A stretch of 64,000 bases of DNA from Clostridiales bacterium (lineage in GTDB: Bacteria > Bacillota > Clostridia > Lachnospirales > Lachnospiraceae), in the NCBI GenBank assembly GCA_021202925.1, contig JAJQCD010000019.1, forward strand, positions 1 through 64,000. Reading direction: 5' to 3'. Numbering within the stretch: position 1 is the stretch's first letter; each line of letters opens with the position of its first letter. The position numbers and the translations under genes are program-made. A model generated the notes under the pieces. That model saw only the letters and a program-made list of their open reading frames with translations, was not told the DNA's origin and did no database searches. Shown piece by piece: positions 9,085 through 17,317 of the stretch.

Positions 9085-9319
9085 GAAAATAAGCAGCGAT
9101 TTCTCGCTGCTTTTCGCTTTTGTAATCCCAAAATGCCGTTCTTACTTATTGACGCCCAGCAAAAGCCAGGTGGGCAACCTCACGTAAGCTTCTGTCTTCC
9201 ACTGATTGAATGAGGCCTGACATCCGCTTACAAATATCGGAATCCCTATGTCATAATGTAGGTTCAATAATTTGTAAGGTTGTCGAACATTCCAGGAATT
9301 ACAACCAGCTTTCTTTTCT
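9085..9319 (-). ncRNA. ssrS: probable 6S RNA (SsrS)
   Basis: A non-coding transcript with its own promoter (9326-9354) and terminator. The ends of the core pair: TTGTAATTCC near 9295-9304 with GGGATTACAA near 9120-9129 makes a closing stem, beside a second AATG/CATT pairing and a large bulged middle with further stems (GCCTCA/TGAGGT, CCACCTGGC/GCTGGG). A long, mostly double-stranded rod with a central bubble is the 6S shape, and the sequence GTTCGACAACCTTAC is one I associate with clostridial 6S RNA. 6S RNA binds housekeeping RNA polymerase and is used as a pRNA template. The 3' hairpin AAGCAGCGA/TCGCTGCTT (9091-9112) is the likely terminator. Family identity is from memory and needs an Rfam check. 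Confidence 0.7.
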
Positions 9320-9325
9320 GTTCTG

Positions 9326-9354
9326 ATTATACATCAGTGCGGCTGTTTTTTCAA
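9326..9354 (-). promoter_or_regulatory. sigma-A promoter of the 6S-like RNA
   Basis: Minus-strand -35 TTGAAA (9349-9354) and perfect -10 TATAAT (9326-9331) with a 17-nt spacer. Transcription should start near 9319. Confidence 0.85.
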
Positions 9355-9383
9355 GTTCCTTTTACTGGGCAGAAAAATATTAC

Positions 9384-9577
9384 TATGAAACTCAGCGAAG
9401 CGAAGCTGAGCGCTAAGTTTCATGTATACGGCGGCGCTTTACAATGAAAGCCCAAGAGTCTGAGCCATAGGCGATGGACGATTGGTTGCTTTCATGTATG
9501 CAAAGCAAGCGAAGTCAAGCCACAGGCGCAGACTTGCTCTGCATGCCCTTCGGGTAAAGCTTAGCATAGTCGTTTTA
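9384..9577 (+). repeat. dispersed palindromic intergenic repeat, copy 1
   Basis: This begins with a hairpin-forming unit: GAAACTCAGCGAAGCGAAGC, then its near-complement ending GCTAAGTTTC. It continues with GCGAAGTCAAGCC, GGCGCAGAC, TTGCTCTGCATGCCC and AGCTTAGCATAG. The first unit recurs almost exactly, inverted, at 12217-12320, and the later part recurs at 57625-57675. The repeat runs up to the end of the SSB-like gene. It resembles REP/MITE-like intergenic elements of clostridia. Confidence 0.7.
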
Positions 9578-9652
9578 CAATCGGTCGGACGGCAGCTCAG
9601 CCGTGCATTCCATCTTGCTGATCGACACTTCATAAGCGACCCGTTTCTCACA
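9575..9652 (-). other. in-frame continuation of the SSB-like gene beyond a TAG codon
   Basis: Past the TAG at 9653-9655 the same frame stays open for 25 codons, giving CEKRVAYEVSISKMEC then TAELPSDRL, before TAA at 9575-9577. KRVAYEVSISKMEC looks like the usual end of this SSB-like family, so the TAG appears to interrupt the true C-terminus. There is no frameshift. Confidence 0.7.
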
Positions 9653-10222
9653 CTATGTATCGCTCAGTCTCTTCGTATATTCCCTGCTCTGAACACGTCC
9701 CCAGACCTGGATTCTCGTTCCGATCCGGAATCCGGACGCAAATCGCGCATTCCGTCCCCAGGCAATGCAGGGTATGTAATCCGACTTGGCATATGGCCGG
9801 TTCACGGCAAGCAGCAGATCCGCGATCTCACGTCCCAACGGCGTCTTACGATAAACCGGCTGCTTGCACACATAACCGTCCAGAAAAATCTGGTTTGTCT
9901 TCGTATAGTCGGTGAACTTTTCCATAAAACGGATCTCCCGCACGAAGACGGACAGAACCAGGCGATTCTTCAGGCCTTCGTGCCGGTTATAGGAACGGAA
10001 CTGCCCGGCTGCTTCCACTGTGCATCCCTGATAATCCTGATGGACGTCGATCAGGCGGTCAGAAATCATCAGCGGGATCACATCCTGCTGCTCGCTGAGA
10101 CGGCTGACGGCCACATTCACCACATAAAACCCTTCCCCGTACACTTCATGGCTGAACGTAAATCCCGAGATGATTTCCCCGATTACGCTGACTCTGTTAT
10201 TCTCAATTACTTTTTCCGGCAT
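9653..10222 (-). CDS. SSB-like single-stranded DNA-binding protein, truncated by in-frame TAG
   Basis: A 189-residue product that resembles the SSB-like OB-fold proteins of Lachnospiraceae: two related halves, each opening with a strand such as NRVSVIGEI and NQIFLDGYV, and a conserved stretch DYIPCIAWGRNARFAS with GRVQSREY near the end. It probably binds single-stranded DNA beside the main SSB. The ATG at 10222 has GGAGAG just upstream; the frame open to 10300 lacks a site. Translation stops at TAG (9653-9655) in the middle of what looks like a conserved C-terminal block, which continues in frame (see 9575-9652). This may be a recent nonsense mutation, a base error or, less likely, readthrough. 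Confidence 0.7.
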   Translation of the reverse strand: MPEKVIENNRVSVIGEIISGFTFSHEVYGEGFYVVNVAVSRLSEQQDVIPLMISDRLIDVHQDYQGCTVEAAGQFRSYNRHEGLKNRLVLSVFVREIRFMEKFTDYTKTNQIFLDGYVCKQPVYRKTPLGREIADLLLAVNRPYAKSDYIPCIAWGRNARFASGFRIGTRIQVWGRVQSREYTKRLSDT

Positions 10223-10359
10223 GGTACTTCTCTCCTCATGATATATTTTGGCACGCAGGATCACTTGCGCTACTAATATATCTATGAAGAGACATACCAA
10301 AAGTATTCCGATTTTTATTGAAATCCCGAAAATGATTTCGGATCGTGAAATTCTTCCTC

Positions 10360-12195
10360 TCAGGCGTTCTTCTTAAAGGATGCCCGTTTGCGCAGCATGG
10401 GGTCAAGAATCTTCTTGCGGATACGCAGACTGGACGGCGTAACCTCAAGGAGCTCATCCGTATCAATAAAGTCCAGGCACTGTTCCAGACTCATCTGCTT
10501 TTTGGGCACCAGCTTCAGGGCTTCGTCCGCGCTGGAAGAACGGGTATTTGTCAGCTTCTTGGTCTTGCAGACGTTCACCTCAATGTCTTCGGACTTTGGA
10601 TTCTGGCCAATCACCATGCCTCCGTACACCTTCTCACCCGGCCCGATAAACAGGGTTCCCCTCTCCTGCGCGTTGAACAGGCCGTACGTAATTGCCTCTC
10701 CGCTCTCATACGCAATCAGGGAACCGGTCTTACGATAGCTCAGATCACCCTTATACGGACCATAACCATCGAAGATCGTGTTCATAATGCCATTTCCCTT
10801 CGTATCCGTCAGAAATTCGCCGCGATAACCGATCAGACCGCGCGACGGAATCGAAAACTCCAGACGGGTATAGCCTCCGTTTGTCGGGCTCATGCCCTGT
10901 AATTCGCCCTTTCTCGAAGTCAGCTTCTGAATGATCGTCCTGGTGAACTCCTCCGGCACATCAATATAAGCCAGTTCCATCGGCTCCTGTTTCTGATTTC
11001 TCTCATTGTATCGATACAGCACCTCTGCCTTGCTGACGGCAAATTCAAACCCTTCCCGCCGCATATTCTCAATCAGAACAGACAGATGCAGTTCCCCCCG
11101 TCCCGATACCTTAAAGCAATCCGGCGAATCGGTCTCCTCTACACGCAGACTGACGTCGGTGTTCAGTTCCCGGAACAGCCGGTCACGGATATGACGGGAT
11201 GTAACATAATGTCCCTCGGTTCCGGCCAGCGGACTGTCATTGACCATGAAGTCCATCGCAATCGTCGGCTCGGAAATCTTCTGAAACGGAATCGCCACCG
11301 GATCCTCCGGGGAGCAAAGCGTGTCGCCAATGTGCAGTTCCGTAATACCGGAAACTGCCACGATATCGCCAACCGTCGCCTCCGACACCTCCTTGCGGTT
11401 CAGACCTTCGAACTGATACAGCTTGCTGATCTTGACCCGGCGCATCTTATCCGGATCGTGATGGTTCACAATCACGCACTCCTGATTTACTTTCACAACG
11501 CCATTGTCGATTTTACCAATGCCGATCCGCCCCACATACTCATTGTAGTCGATCGTGGAAATCAGCATCTGCGTATGTGCGTCCGGATCTCCCTCCGGCG
11601 CCGGAATCGATTCAATAATGGTTTCAAAAAGCGGAGACATATCCACTTCCGGATCCTCCAGATTCCGCTTCGCAAATCCGGCCTTCGCGGACGCAAAGAC
11701 AAACGGGCAATCCAGCTGCTGATCCGACGCGTCCAGATCCATCAGGAGTTCCAGCACTTCATCGATCACTTCCTCCGGTCTGGCCTCCGGTCGGTCAATC
11801 TTGTTGATACAGACAATCACGGAAAGATCCAGTTCCAGTGCCTTCTGCAGCACAAATTTAGTCTGGGGCATTGGTCCTTCAAACGCATCCACCACCAGAA
11901 TGACGCCGTTTACCATCTTCAGCACACGTTCCACTTCACCACCAAAATCCGCATGCCCTGGCGTATCAATGATATTGATCTTCTTATCCTTATAAAAAAC
12001 TGCCGTATTCTTCGACAGGATTGTGATTCCTCTTTCCCGCTCAATGTCGTTTGAGTCCATCACCCGTTCCTCTACCGCCTGGTTCTCACGAAAGACACCG
12101 CTCTGCTTCAGCAGATTGTCCACCAGCGTCGTCTTACCATGGTCGACGTGGGCTATGATTGCAATATTCCTTACATCTTCTCTCTTGATATTCAT
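10360..12195 (-). CDS. typA: ribosome-associated GTPase TypA/BipA
   Basis: A 611-residue translational GTPase. The G domain is complete: G1 [10 protein letters not shown] (about residues 15-24), switch I RGITI, G3 DTPGHADF, G4 NKIDRPEA and G5 SAKAG, followed by the EF-G-like domains and the TypA-specific C-terminal domain ending in RKKILDP...[10 protein letters not shown]. TypA binds the ribosome near the A site and supports assembly or stress-time translation. The ATG at 12195 begins [20 protein letters not shown] and has AGGAAAG upstream. A good promoter lies at 12376-12404 and a terminator-like hairpin plus a repeat copy fill the leader. Confidence 0.95.
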   Translation of the reverse strand: MNIKREDVRNIAIIAHVDHGKTTLVDNLLKQSGVFRENQAVEERVMDSNDIERERGITILSKNTAVFYKDKKINIIDTPGHADFGGEVERVLKMVNGVILVVDAFEGPMPQTKFVLQKALELDLSVIVCINKIDRPEARPEEVIDEVLELLMDLDASDQQLDCPFVFASAKAGFAKRNLEDPEVDMSPLFETIIESIPAPEGDPDAHTQMLISTIDYNEYVGRIGIGKIDNGVVKVNQECVIVNHHDPDKMRRVKISKLYQFEGLNRKEVSEATVGDIVAVSGITELHIGDTLCSPEDPVAIPFQKISEPTIAMDFMVNDSPLAGTEGHYVTSRHIRDRLFRELNTDVSLRVEETDSPDCFKVSGRGELHLSVLIENMRREGFEFAVSKAEVLYRYNERNQKQEPMELAYIDVPEEFTRTIIQKLTSRKGELQGMSPTNGGYTRLEFSIPSRGLIGYRGEFLTDTKGNGIMNTIFDGYGPYKGDLSYRKTGSLIAYESGEAITYGLFNAQERGTLFIGPGEKVYGGMVIGQNPKSEDIEVNVCKTKKLTNTRSSSADEALKLVPKKQMSLEQCLDFIDTDELLEVTPSSLRIRKKILDPMLRKRASFKKNA

Positions 12196-12216
12196 AATCT
12201 TTCCTCTTTCACAGCA

Positions 12217-12320
12217 AACAGCTATGCTAAGCTTAGTCTGCGCCTGACGGCTTGACTTCGCTAAGCGCCGCTGCATACATGAAACTTAGCGCTCAGCTTC
12301 GCTTCGCTGAGTTTCACAGT
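12217..12320 (-). repeat. dispersed palindromic intergenic repeat, copy 2 (inverted)
   Basis: On the minus strand this reads GAAACTCAGCGAAGCGAAGC through GCTAAGTTTCATGTAT, then GCGAAGTCAAGCC, GGCGCAGACTAAG and CTTAGCATAG, closely matching copy 1 at 9384-9577 in opposite orientation. It lies in the typA leader, so it is probably transcribed and would fold as a hairpin. Confidence 0.7.
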
Positions 12321-12322
12321 AA

Positions 12323-12352
12323 AACCAAGGACCGGTTGTCCCGTCCCTGGTT
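12323..12352 (-). promoter_or_regulatory. terminator-like hairpin in the typA leader
   Basis: Minus-strand AACCAGGGAC and GTCCTTGGTT pair across a 10-nt loop and are followed by TTTT. The stem starts only about 17 nt after the predicted typA transcription start, so it could act as an attenuator. Read the other way it has a better T tail (TTTTTCTTCT), so it may also block plus-strand transcription. Confidence 0.55.
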
Positions 12353-12375
12353 TTTCTTCTGCTTATCAATTAGGT

Positions 12376-12404
12376 AGTATAGCATTGCCGTTCAAAGATT
12401 GCAA
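12376..12404 (-). promoter_or_regulatory. sigma-A promoter for typA
   Basis: Minus-strand -35 TTGCAA (12399-12404), 17-nt spacer, -10 TATACT (12376-12381). The leader to the typA start codon is about 175 nt. Confidence 0.75.
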
Positions 12405-12465
12405 CGTTTTTCTTCCTGTTTCTGAAATATGCCGTCGGAGCGTCTGCGGGATAAAAAAGGAACCA

Positions 12466-12494
12466 TTTACGAATCGACCTTCATCGTTTATAAT
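12466..12494 (+). promoter_or_regulatory. sigma-A promoter for the YigZ-family gene
   Basis: -35 TTTACG (12466-12471), 17-nt spacer, perfect -10 TATAAT (12489-12494), about 75 nt before the start codon of the plus-strand gene. Confidence 0.75.
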
Positions 12495-12574
12495 AGAGAC
12501 AGCAATCCGAACCAATGGCCATACAGAAAGGCTCTGTTCGGAACCGTTACAGAATAAGAAAGGATCCGGATCCC

Positions 12575-13234
12575 ATGACAGATCGATATCGCATTTTATA
12601 TAAAGGAGGGCAGGGCGAAGTCGTCGAGAAGAAATCCCGCTTCATCGCCACGACACAGCCCGTACAAAACGAAGAGGAAGCGATTGCCTTCCTTGAAGCC
12701 ATGAAAAAGAAATACTGGGATGCCCGGCACAACTGCTCCGCCTGGGTCATCGGGGAGCGCGGACAGCTGCAGCGCTGCAGCGACGATGGAGAACCGTCAC
12801 AGACAGCAGGGCGTCCAATGCTCGACGTCCTCTGCGGCGACGGGGTGCGTAATATCTGTCTCGTCGTCACCCGCTATTTTGGCGGCACTCTGCTTGGTAC
12901 CGGCGGACTGGTCCGCGCATACTCCGCAGCCGCACAACTCGGCCTGCAAAACAGCGTCATCCTCGAAAAACAGCTCGGCGCACGCATAAGCATCCACACC
13001 GACTACAATGGCCTTGGCAAAATCCAGTATGTCGCCGCCCAGATGGAACTTTCCGCCCTTGACATCGCCTACACCGATTCTGTCACCCTCACCTACCTGG
13101 TACCCTTGCACCAGAAGGGACATTTTCTTTCCCTTGTTACGGAGAAAACCGCAGGGAAATCCATCATCGAGGAAGACGGCGAAATCTGGTATGCCAGCCT
13201 CAACGGAGAACTCATCCTGTTTGAACCCGGATAA
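12575..13234 (+). CDS. YigZ/IMPACT (UPF0029) family protein
   Basis: A 219-residue protein of the YigZ/IMPACT family. The N-terminal domain has KKSRFIATTQPV, the conserved DARHNCSAWVIGE block and DGEPSQTAGRPML, then RYFGGTLLGTGGLVRAYSAA, all typical of the family. A smaller ferredoxin-like DUF1949 domain follows from about residue 135. The role is poorly defined; eukaryotic IMPACT controls translation through GCN1. The ATG at 12575 is preferred because the family begins near this point and an AAAGGA lies about 11 nt upstream. It has its own promoter and faces away from typA. Confidence 0.9.
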   Translation: MTDRYRILYKGGQGEVVEKKSRFIATTQPVQNEEEAIAFLEAMKKKYWDARHNCSAWVIGERGQLQRCSDDGEPSQTAGRPMLDVLCGDGVRNICLVVTRYFGGTLLGTGGLVRAYSAAAQLGLQNSVILEKQLGARISIHTDYNGLGKIQYVAAQMELSALDIAYTDSVTLTYLVPLHQKGHFLSLVTEKTAGKSIIEEDGEIWYASLNGELILFEPG

Positions 13235-13281
13235 TCCGGCATCGAGGGGAAGGAGCAGGGAGTTCTGTTGCGTATCCGTCT

Positions 13282-13968
13282 TTACTGTTCAATGGCATGG
13301 CGAATGTCTTCCGGCAGTTTTCCCAGCAGCTTCGAGCGCGACCCATCCTTCCCATAATCCGGCAAAAGTTCCTGAACCGCGGCAATGTAGGCACCCGCAC
13401 GTTCTCTGCCGCCTAGCCGGATATCATCACACTCTCTCAGAATCTCGATCCAGTTTCTTCCGCCCTCTTTTCCCGGTGCCAGCTGAAAACGCGGATCGCG
13501 TCCGTCTTTCTTCTTCAGACGGAGGCGACGCACCGTATCCTGACTTGCCTTCACACCCAGCTGTCCCAGAAGGCGGCTTGCATCCCGGTTTCCAAAAAAC
13601 TCCCCAAACCAGTACACCATGGCATTGAGCGCGTCTGTCCGAACCTGGGAAAGTCCGGCAAAAGACAGCTCTTCCATAAATACCTTGGTTGCGCAGGACG
13701 CATTCGGACACTCATATTTATATACATTGACAAACAAATACGTCCGCTTTCCACGAATCGGAATATCCTGAAGCTTGCGCTCATACGTTGCATGCAAGTG
13801 GTCGCTCAATGTACCGCAATCCGGGCACGCACAGGAATGCGGCTTCGATTTGATATAAACGCGTATTTCCCGCTCATCCTCTTCCAGCTTATACACAAAA
13901 TGATCTCTGTCCAAAGAAAACGAACAGTCCGCCGCCTCCCGATATCTCACTGCACTCATCCACTCCAC
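13282..13968 (-). CDS. ISL3-type transposase N-terminal domain protein (possibly domesticated)
   Basis: The first half matches the N-terminal zinc-binding domain of ISL3-family transposases: C-x-CPDCG, an H-x-H pair, RKLQDIPIRG, then YECPNASC-x2-KVFMEE, followed by an HTH-like stretch ending QDTVRRLRLKKK. ISL3 transposases run to about 400 residues with a DDE catalytic core; this protein stops at 228 and its last 80 residues (GRNWIEILRECDDIRL...LPEDIRHAIEQ) show no DDE pattern. No terminal inverted repeats were seen. It could be a remnant or a DNA-binding protein derived from a transposase; the intact frame favours the second. The start is GTG at 13968 or ATG at 13959. Confidence 0.6.
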   Translation of the reverse strand: MEWMSAVRYREAADCSFSLDRDHFVYKLEEDEREIRVYIKSKPHSCACPDCGTLSDHLHATYERKLQDIPIRGKRTYLFVNVYKYECPNASCATKVFMEELSFAGLSQVRTDALNAMVYWFGEFFGNRDASRLLGQLGVKASQDTVRRLRLKKKDGRDPRFQLAPGKEGGRNWIEILRECDDIRLGGRERAGAYIAAVQELLPDYGKDGSRSKLLGKLPEDIRHAIEQ

Positions 13969-14044
13969 CTGCTTTCCTTTTATTACCCAAAAGCGCCTGT
14001 ATCTAAGCTATAATTGATTTCATTGTAATACAGCCCATTCGGAA

Positions 14045-14100
14045 AGTAAAGTGAAAACTCCGAGAAATTGGATTGGATTAGCGAGAGCTCCCACTTTACT
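14045..14100 (-). terminator. possible terminator at the end of glmS
   Basis: AGTAAAGTG (14045-14053) and CACTTTACT (14092-14100) are perfect inverted repeats with a long, partly paired interior; the distal arm overlaps the glmS stop codon. The T-run is weak, so this is a tentative call. Confidence 0.4.
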
Positions 14101-15934
14101 CCACCGTCACACTTTTGGCCAGATTGCGCGGCTTGTCAACATCCAGGCCACGGGCTACGGAAATATAGTAGCCCAAAAGCTGCAGTGGAACCACGGCAAG
14201 CGATGCCGCAAAATGCTCATCCGTTCGCGGAATGTAAACGGTGAAATTCGCACAGTCTTCCACGCTGTAATGGCCATAAGTGGTCAGACCCATCAGATAC
14301 GCGCCGCGACTCTTGACCTCGACCATGTTGCTGATCGTTTTCTCAAACAGGCTGCTCTGTGTCAGAATCCCGATTACCAGTGTCCCGTCCTCGATCAGGG
14401 AAATCGTGCCATGCTTCAGTTCACCGGCCGCATACGCTTCCGAGTGGACATAACTGATCTCCTTCATCTTAAGACTGCCTTCCATGGAGATCGCATAATC
14501 CACACCGCGCCCGATAAAAAAGACATCATGTGCGTTCGCAAACTTCGCCGCAAACCACTGCAAACGTTCTTTGTCCTCCAGAATCTTACTGATCTTCTCC
14601 GGCAGCGTCAGAAGCTCCGCTACCAGTTCCGCACCCTTCGACTCAGAAATCGCTCCGCGTACCAGCGCAAAATGAATCGCTAACAGGTAACCGGCAATCA
14701 ATTGCGTACTGTATGCCTTCGTTGTGGCGACGGCAATCTCCGGTCCGGCAAGCGTATAGAAGACGTGATCCGCCTCCCTGGCGATGGAACTGCCGACGAC
14801 ATTGACAATCGCAAGTGTCCGCACGCCCCGCGCCTTCGCCTCGCGCAGCGCCGCCAGACTGTCCGCCGTCTCCCCGCTCTGACTGATGATCACAACCAGC
14901 CCATCCGGATCCAGGATCGGGCTGCGGTAACGGAACTCCGAAGCCAGCTCCACGCGAACCGGCGTCTTCGCCAGATCTTCAATTACATACTGTACCGCCA
15001 TTCCCACATGATAAGCCGAGCCACAGGCGACAATGCAGATCTGACTGCATGACTGAACGAACGCATCCGTCAGACCTACTGCGGAAAAATCAACCGTTCC
15101 GTCCTTCACAACAGAATGAATCGTGTCCTCCATTGCCTTCGGCTGCTCGTGGATCTCTTTCATCATGAAATGCTCGAAACCGCCCTTTTCCGCCGACTTC
15201 GCATCCCAGCGGATCTCCGTGGGTTCCTTTTCAACCCTGTCTCCATTCAGATCATAGAACTCGATCGCGTCCTTTGTCATGCGGGCCATTTCCAGATTGT
15301 CGATATAATAGACCTTTCTGGTATAGCTCAAGATCGACGGGACATCCGAAGCCAGATAGGTCTCTCCGTCCGCAATCCCCAGGATCAGAGGACTGTCCTT
15401 GCGTGCCACATAGATCTCGCCCGGATAATCCCGGAACATAATCGCCAGCGCATAGGAACCACGGATTCTCACCAGAGAATGATTGATGGCGTCCACCGGC
15501 GTCCCGAGATATTTTTTGTAATAGTAATCAATCAGCTTCACCGCTACTTCCGTATCCGTGCCAGAATAGAACGAATACCCGTTGCGCGTCAGCTTATCCT
15601 TCAGCTCCTGATAATTTTCAATGATCCCGTTATGAACCGCCACAACGTTCCTGTCATCTGAGGCGTGCGGATGTGCGTTTGTCTCCGACGGCTCGCCATG
15701 CGTCGCCCAACGGGTATGCCCGATCCCGCAGGTACCCGGCACGGCCTTCCCGTCATTCGTTTTCTCCGCAAGGATCCGCAGACGTCCCTTCGCCTTGACA
15801 ATCTCCACCTCCGATGAACCGTCCCGCACCGCAATGCCGGCCGAATCATAGCCCCTGTATTCCAGCTTCAACAGACCGTCCAGAAGAATCGGCGCTGCCT
15901 GCCTGTTTCCTGTAAATCCAACGATTCCACACAT
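14096..15934 (-). CDS. glmS: glutamine--fructose-6-phosphate aminotransferase (isomerizing)
   Basis: A 612-residue enzyme that makes glucosamine-6-phosphate from fructose-6-phosphate and glutamine, the first step to UDP-GlcNAc and peptidoglycan. It starts MCGIVGF, so the N-terminal Cys nucleophile is exposed after Met removal; the glutaminase domain shows GYDSAGIA and HTRWATHG. Two SIS sugar-isomerase domains follow (IVACGSAYH, SQSGETADS; FFIGRG), and it ends KPRNLAKSVTVE as in the family. The ATG at 15934 is fixed by the MCGIVG start, with GGAAAGGAT upstream. I looked for a glmS ribozyme in the 194-nt leader and did not recognise one. Confidence 0.97.
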   Translation of the reverse strand: MCGIVGFTGNRQAAPILLDGLLKLEYRGYDSAGIAVRDGSSEVEIVKAKGRLRILAEKTNDGKAVPGTCGIGHTRWATHGEPSETNAHPHASDDRNVVAVHNGIIENYQELKDKLTRNGYSFYSGTDTEVAVKLIDYYYKKYLGTPVDAINHSLVRIRGSYALAIMFRDYPGEIYVARKDSPLILGIADGETYLASDVPSILSYTRKVYYIDNLEMARMTKDAIEFYDLNGDRVEKEPTEIRWDAKSAEKGGFEHFMMKEIHEQPKAMEDTIHSVVKDGTVDFSAVGLTDAFVQSCSQICIVACGSAYHVGMAVQYVIEDLAKTPVRVELASEFRYRSPILDPDGLVVIISQSGETADSLAALREAKARGVRTLAIVNVVGSSIAREADHVFYTLAGPEIAVATTKAYSTQLIAGYLLAIHFALVRGAISESKGAELVAELLTLPEKISKILEDKERLQWFAAKFANAHDVFFIGRGVDYAISMEGSLKMKEISYVHSEAYAAGELKHGTISLIEDGTLVIGILTQSSLFEKTISNMVEVKSRGAYLMGLTTYGHYSVEDCANFTVYIPRTDEHFAASLAVVPLQLLGYYISVARGLDVDKPRNLAKSVTVE

Positions 15935-16128
15935 AATATCATCCTTTCCCGGTTCAATCCGGTCTCCTCTTTGATTCACCGGCAGCGATTCCGGCACCCC
16001 CATCCTGCACCGTCCGCTGTCATGCCTCTGATTCTGGCCGAAGCCGTTACCTGTATTGTATGCAGCGCCTCACAGACGTTCCACAAGATTCTGACAGACA
16101 CATCGGTAAAACGCAGGTGCGGATTTTC

Positions 16129-17265
16129 CTATTCCCCATAAGCTTCCAGAAAATGATGAGTCTGCCCGTCCTTCTTGTACGCAATCACAGTATTCAGATT
16201 CACATTCTCCACACTTTTAAAAATATTGCTCTCCACAAAGGGGTTTGTCTTCTTCATCTCCCGGATACGATTCTTGATCTCCATCCGCTTTGACACCGAT
16301 CTTCCGTCCGGCTCACAGGTCGTACAGGTATCCGTAAAATGACAGGCACACTGTATGAAGCGCAGTCCATTGTAATCCCGCCAGCGGATGATATCCTCCT
16401 CCCGGATCAGATACATGGGACGGATCAGTTCCATCCCCGCAAAATTCGTGCTGTGCAGCTTTGGCATCATGGTCTGCACCTGCCCTCCGTAGAGCATCCC
16501 CATCAGAATTGTCTCGATGACATCGTCATAATGATGCCCCAGCGCAATCTTGTTACAGCCAAGTTCCTGCGCCTTATGGTAAAGATAGCCCCGCCGCATC
16601 CGCGCGCACAGATAACACGGTGATTTTTCCACCGTATATACCGCATCAAAAATCCGGCTTTCAAAGATCGTCACCGGAATCCCCAATCGCTTCGCATTGT
16701 ACTCGATCACCTTCCGGTTTGCTTCACTGTAACCCGGATCCATCACCAGAAAAACCAGTTCAAAGGGAAACTTATTGTGTCGGCGAAGCTCCTGAAACAG
16801 TTTTGCCATCAGCATGGAATCCTTGCCACCGGAAATGCAGACTGCGATCTTATCCCCAGGCTTCATCAGCTCATAGGTATTCACCGCTTTTGCGAAACGG
16901 CTGAACAATTCCTTATGAAAGCGTTTGCGAATGCTCTTTTCAATGTCAGAACAGCGCTGTTCATCCGCTTCCTCGTGCTCCATCTGCCGGAGAATCCATG
17001 CATTGTACCCGCCCTCCAGGCTGTATGCCTCATAACCGGCCTCACACAGCCTGTCCGCCGGTTCCACGCTGACCGCGCCACGGATACAATATAAAATGAC
17101 CTTCTTTGTGCGATCTAGCCGTTCCTTTTTCTTCAGAATTTCACTCGCATCAATCTGCACTGCGCCCGGAATAAATCCATGCTGATATGCATCCTCCCCA
17201 CGAATATCCACCAGCTGACAATCCTCCGGCTGAAGCTGTTCCCATTCGTCCATCGTCAAAATCAT
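16129..17265 (-). CDS. rhodanese-TtcA-like PP-loop fusion protein
   Basis: A 378-residue two-domain protein. Residues 1-95 form a rhodanese domain with the sulfur-carrying Cys60 in YCIRGAVS. From about residue 135 it is a PP-loop ATPase of the TtcA/TilS family with SGGKDS (145-150), a CYLCARMRRG cysteine pair and GHHYDDVIETILM. TtcA thiolates cytidine 32 of tRNA using ATP and an iron-sulfur cluster; a fused rhodanese could hand over the sulfur. The second ATG (17265) is chosen since GGGAGGA lies 6 nt before it and touches the first ATG. It lies upstream of glmS on the same strand. Confidence 0.85.
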   Translation of the reverse strand: MILTMDEWEQLQPEDCQLVDIRGEDAYQHGFIPGAVQIDASEILKKKERLDRTKKVILYCIRGAVSVEPADRLCEAGYEAYSLEGGYNAWILRQMEHEEADEQRCSDIEKSIRKRFHKELFSRFAKAVNTYELMKPGDKIAVCISGGKDSMLMAKLFQELRRHNKFPFELVFLVMDPGYSEANRKVIEYNAKRLGIPVTIFESRIFDAVYTVEKSPCYLCARMRRGYLYHKAQELGCNKIALGHHYDDVIETILMGMLYGGQVQTMMPKLHSTNFAGMELIRPMYLIREEDIIRWRDYNGLRFIQCACHFTDTCTTCEPDGRSVSKRMEIKNRIREMKKTNPFVESNIFKSVENVNLNTVIAYKKDGQTHHFLEAYGE

Positions 17266-17317
17266 GCTCATTCCTCCCGGATATCTGATAGCATTCTAAT
17301 TCAGAAACCCTCTTCTG

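Noticed and set aside
13969-14044. Terminal inverted repeats of an IS element around the ISL3-like gene
   Set aside because: No matching inverted ends or target duplication could be found on both sides of 13282-13968.
15935-16128. Possible glmS ribozyme
   Set aside because: The leader lacks the conserved ribozyme core sequence that I looked for.
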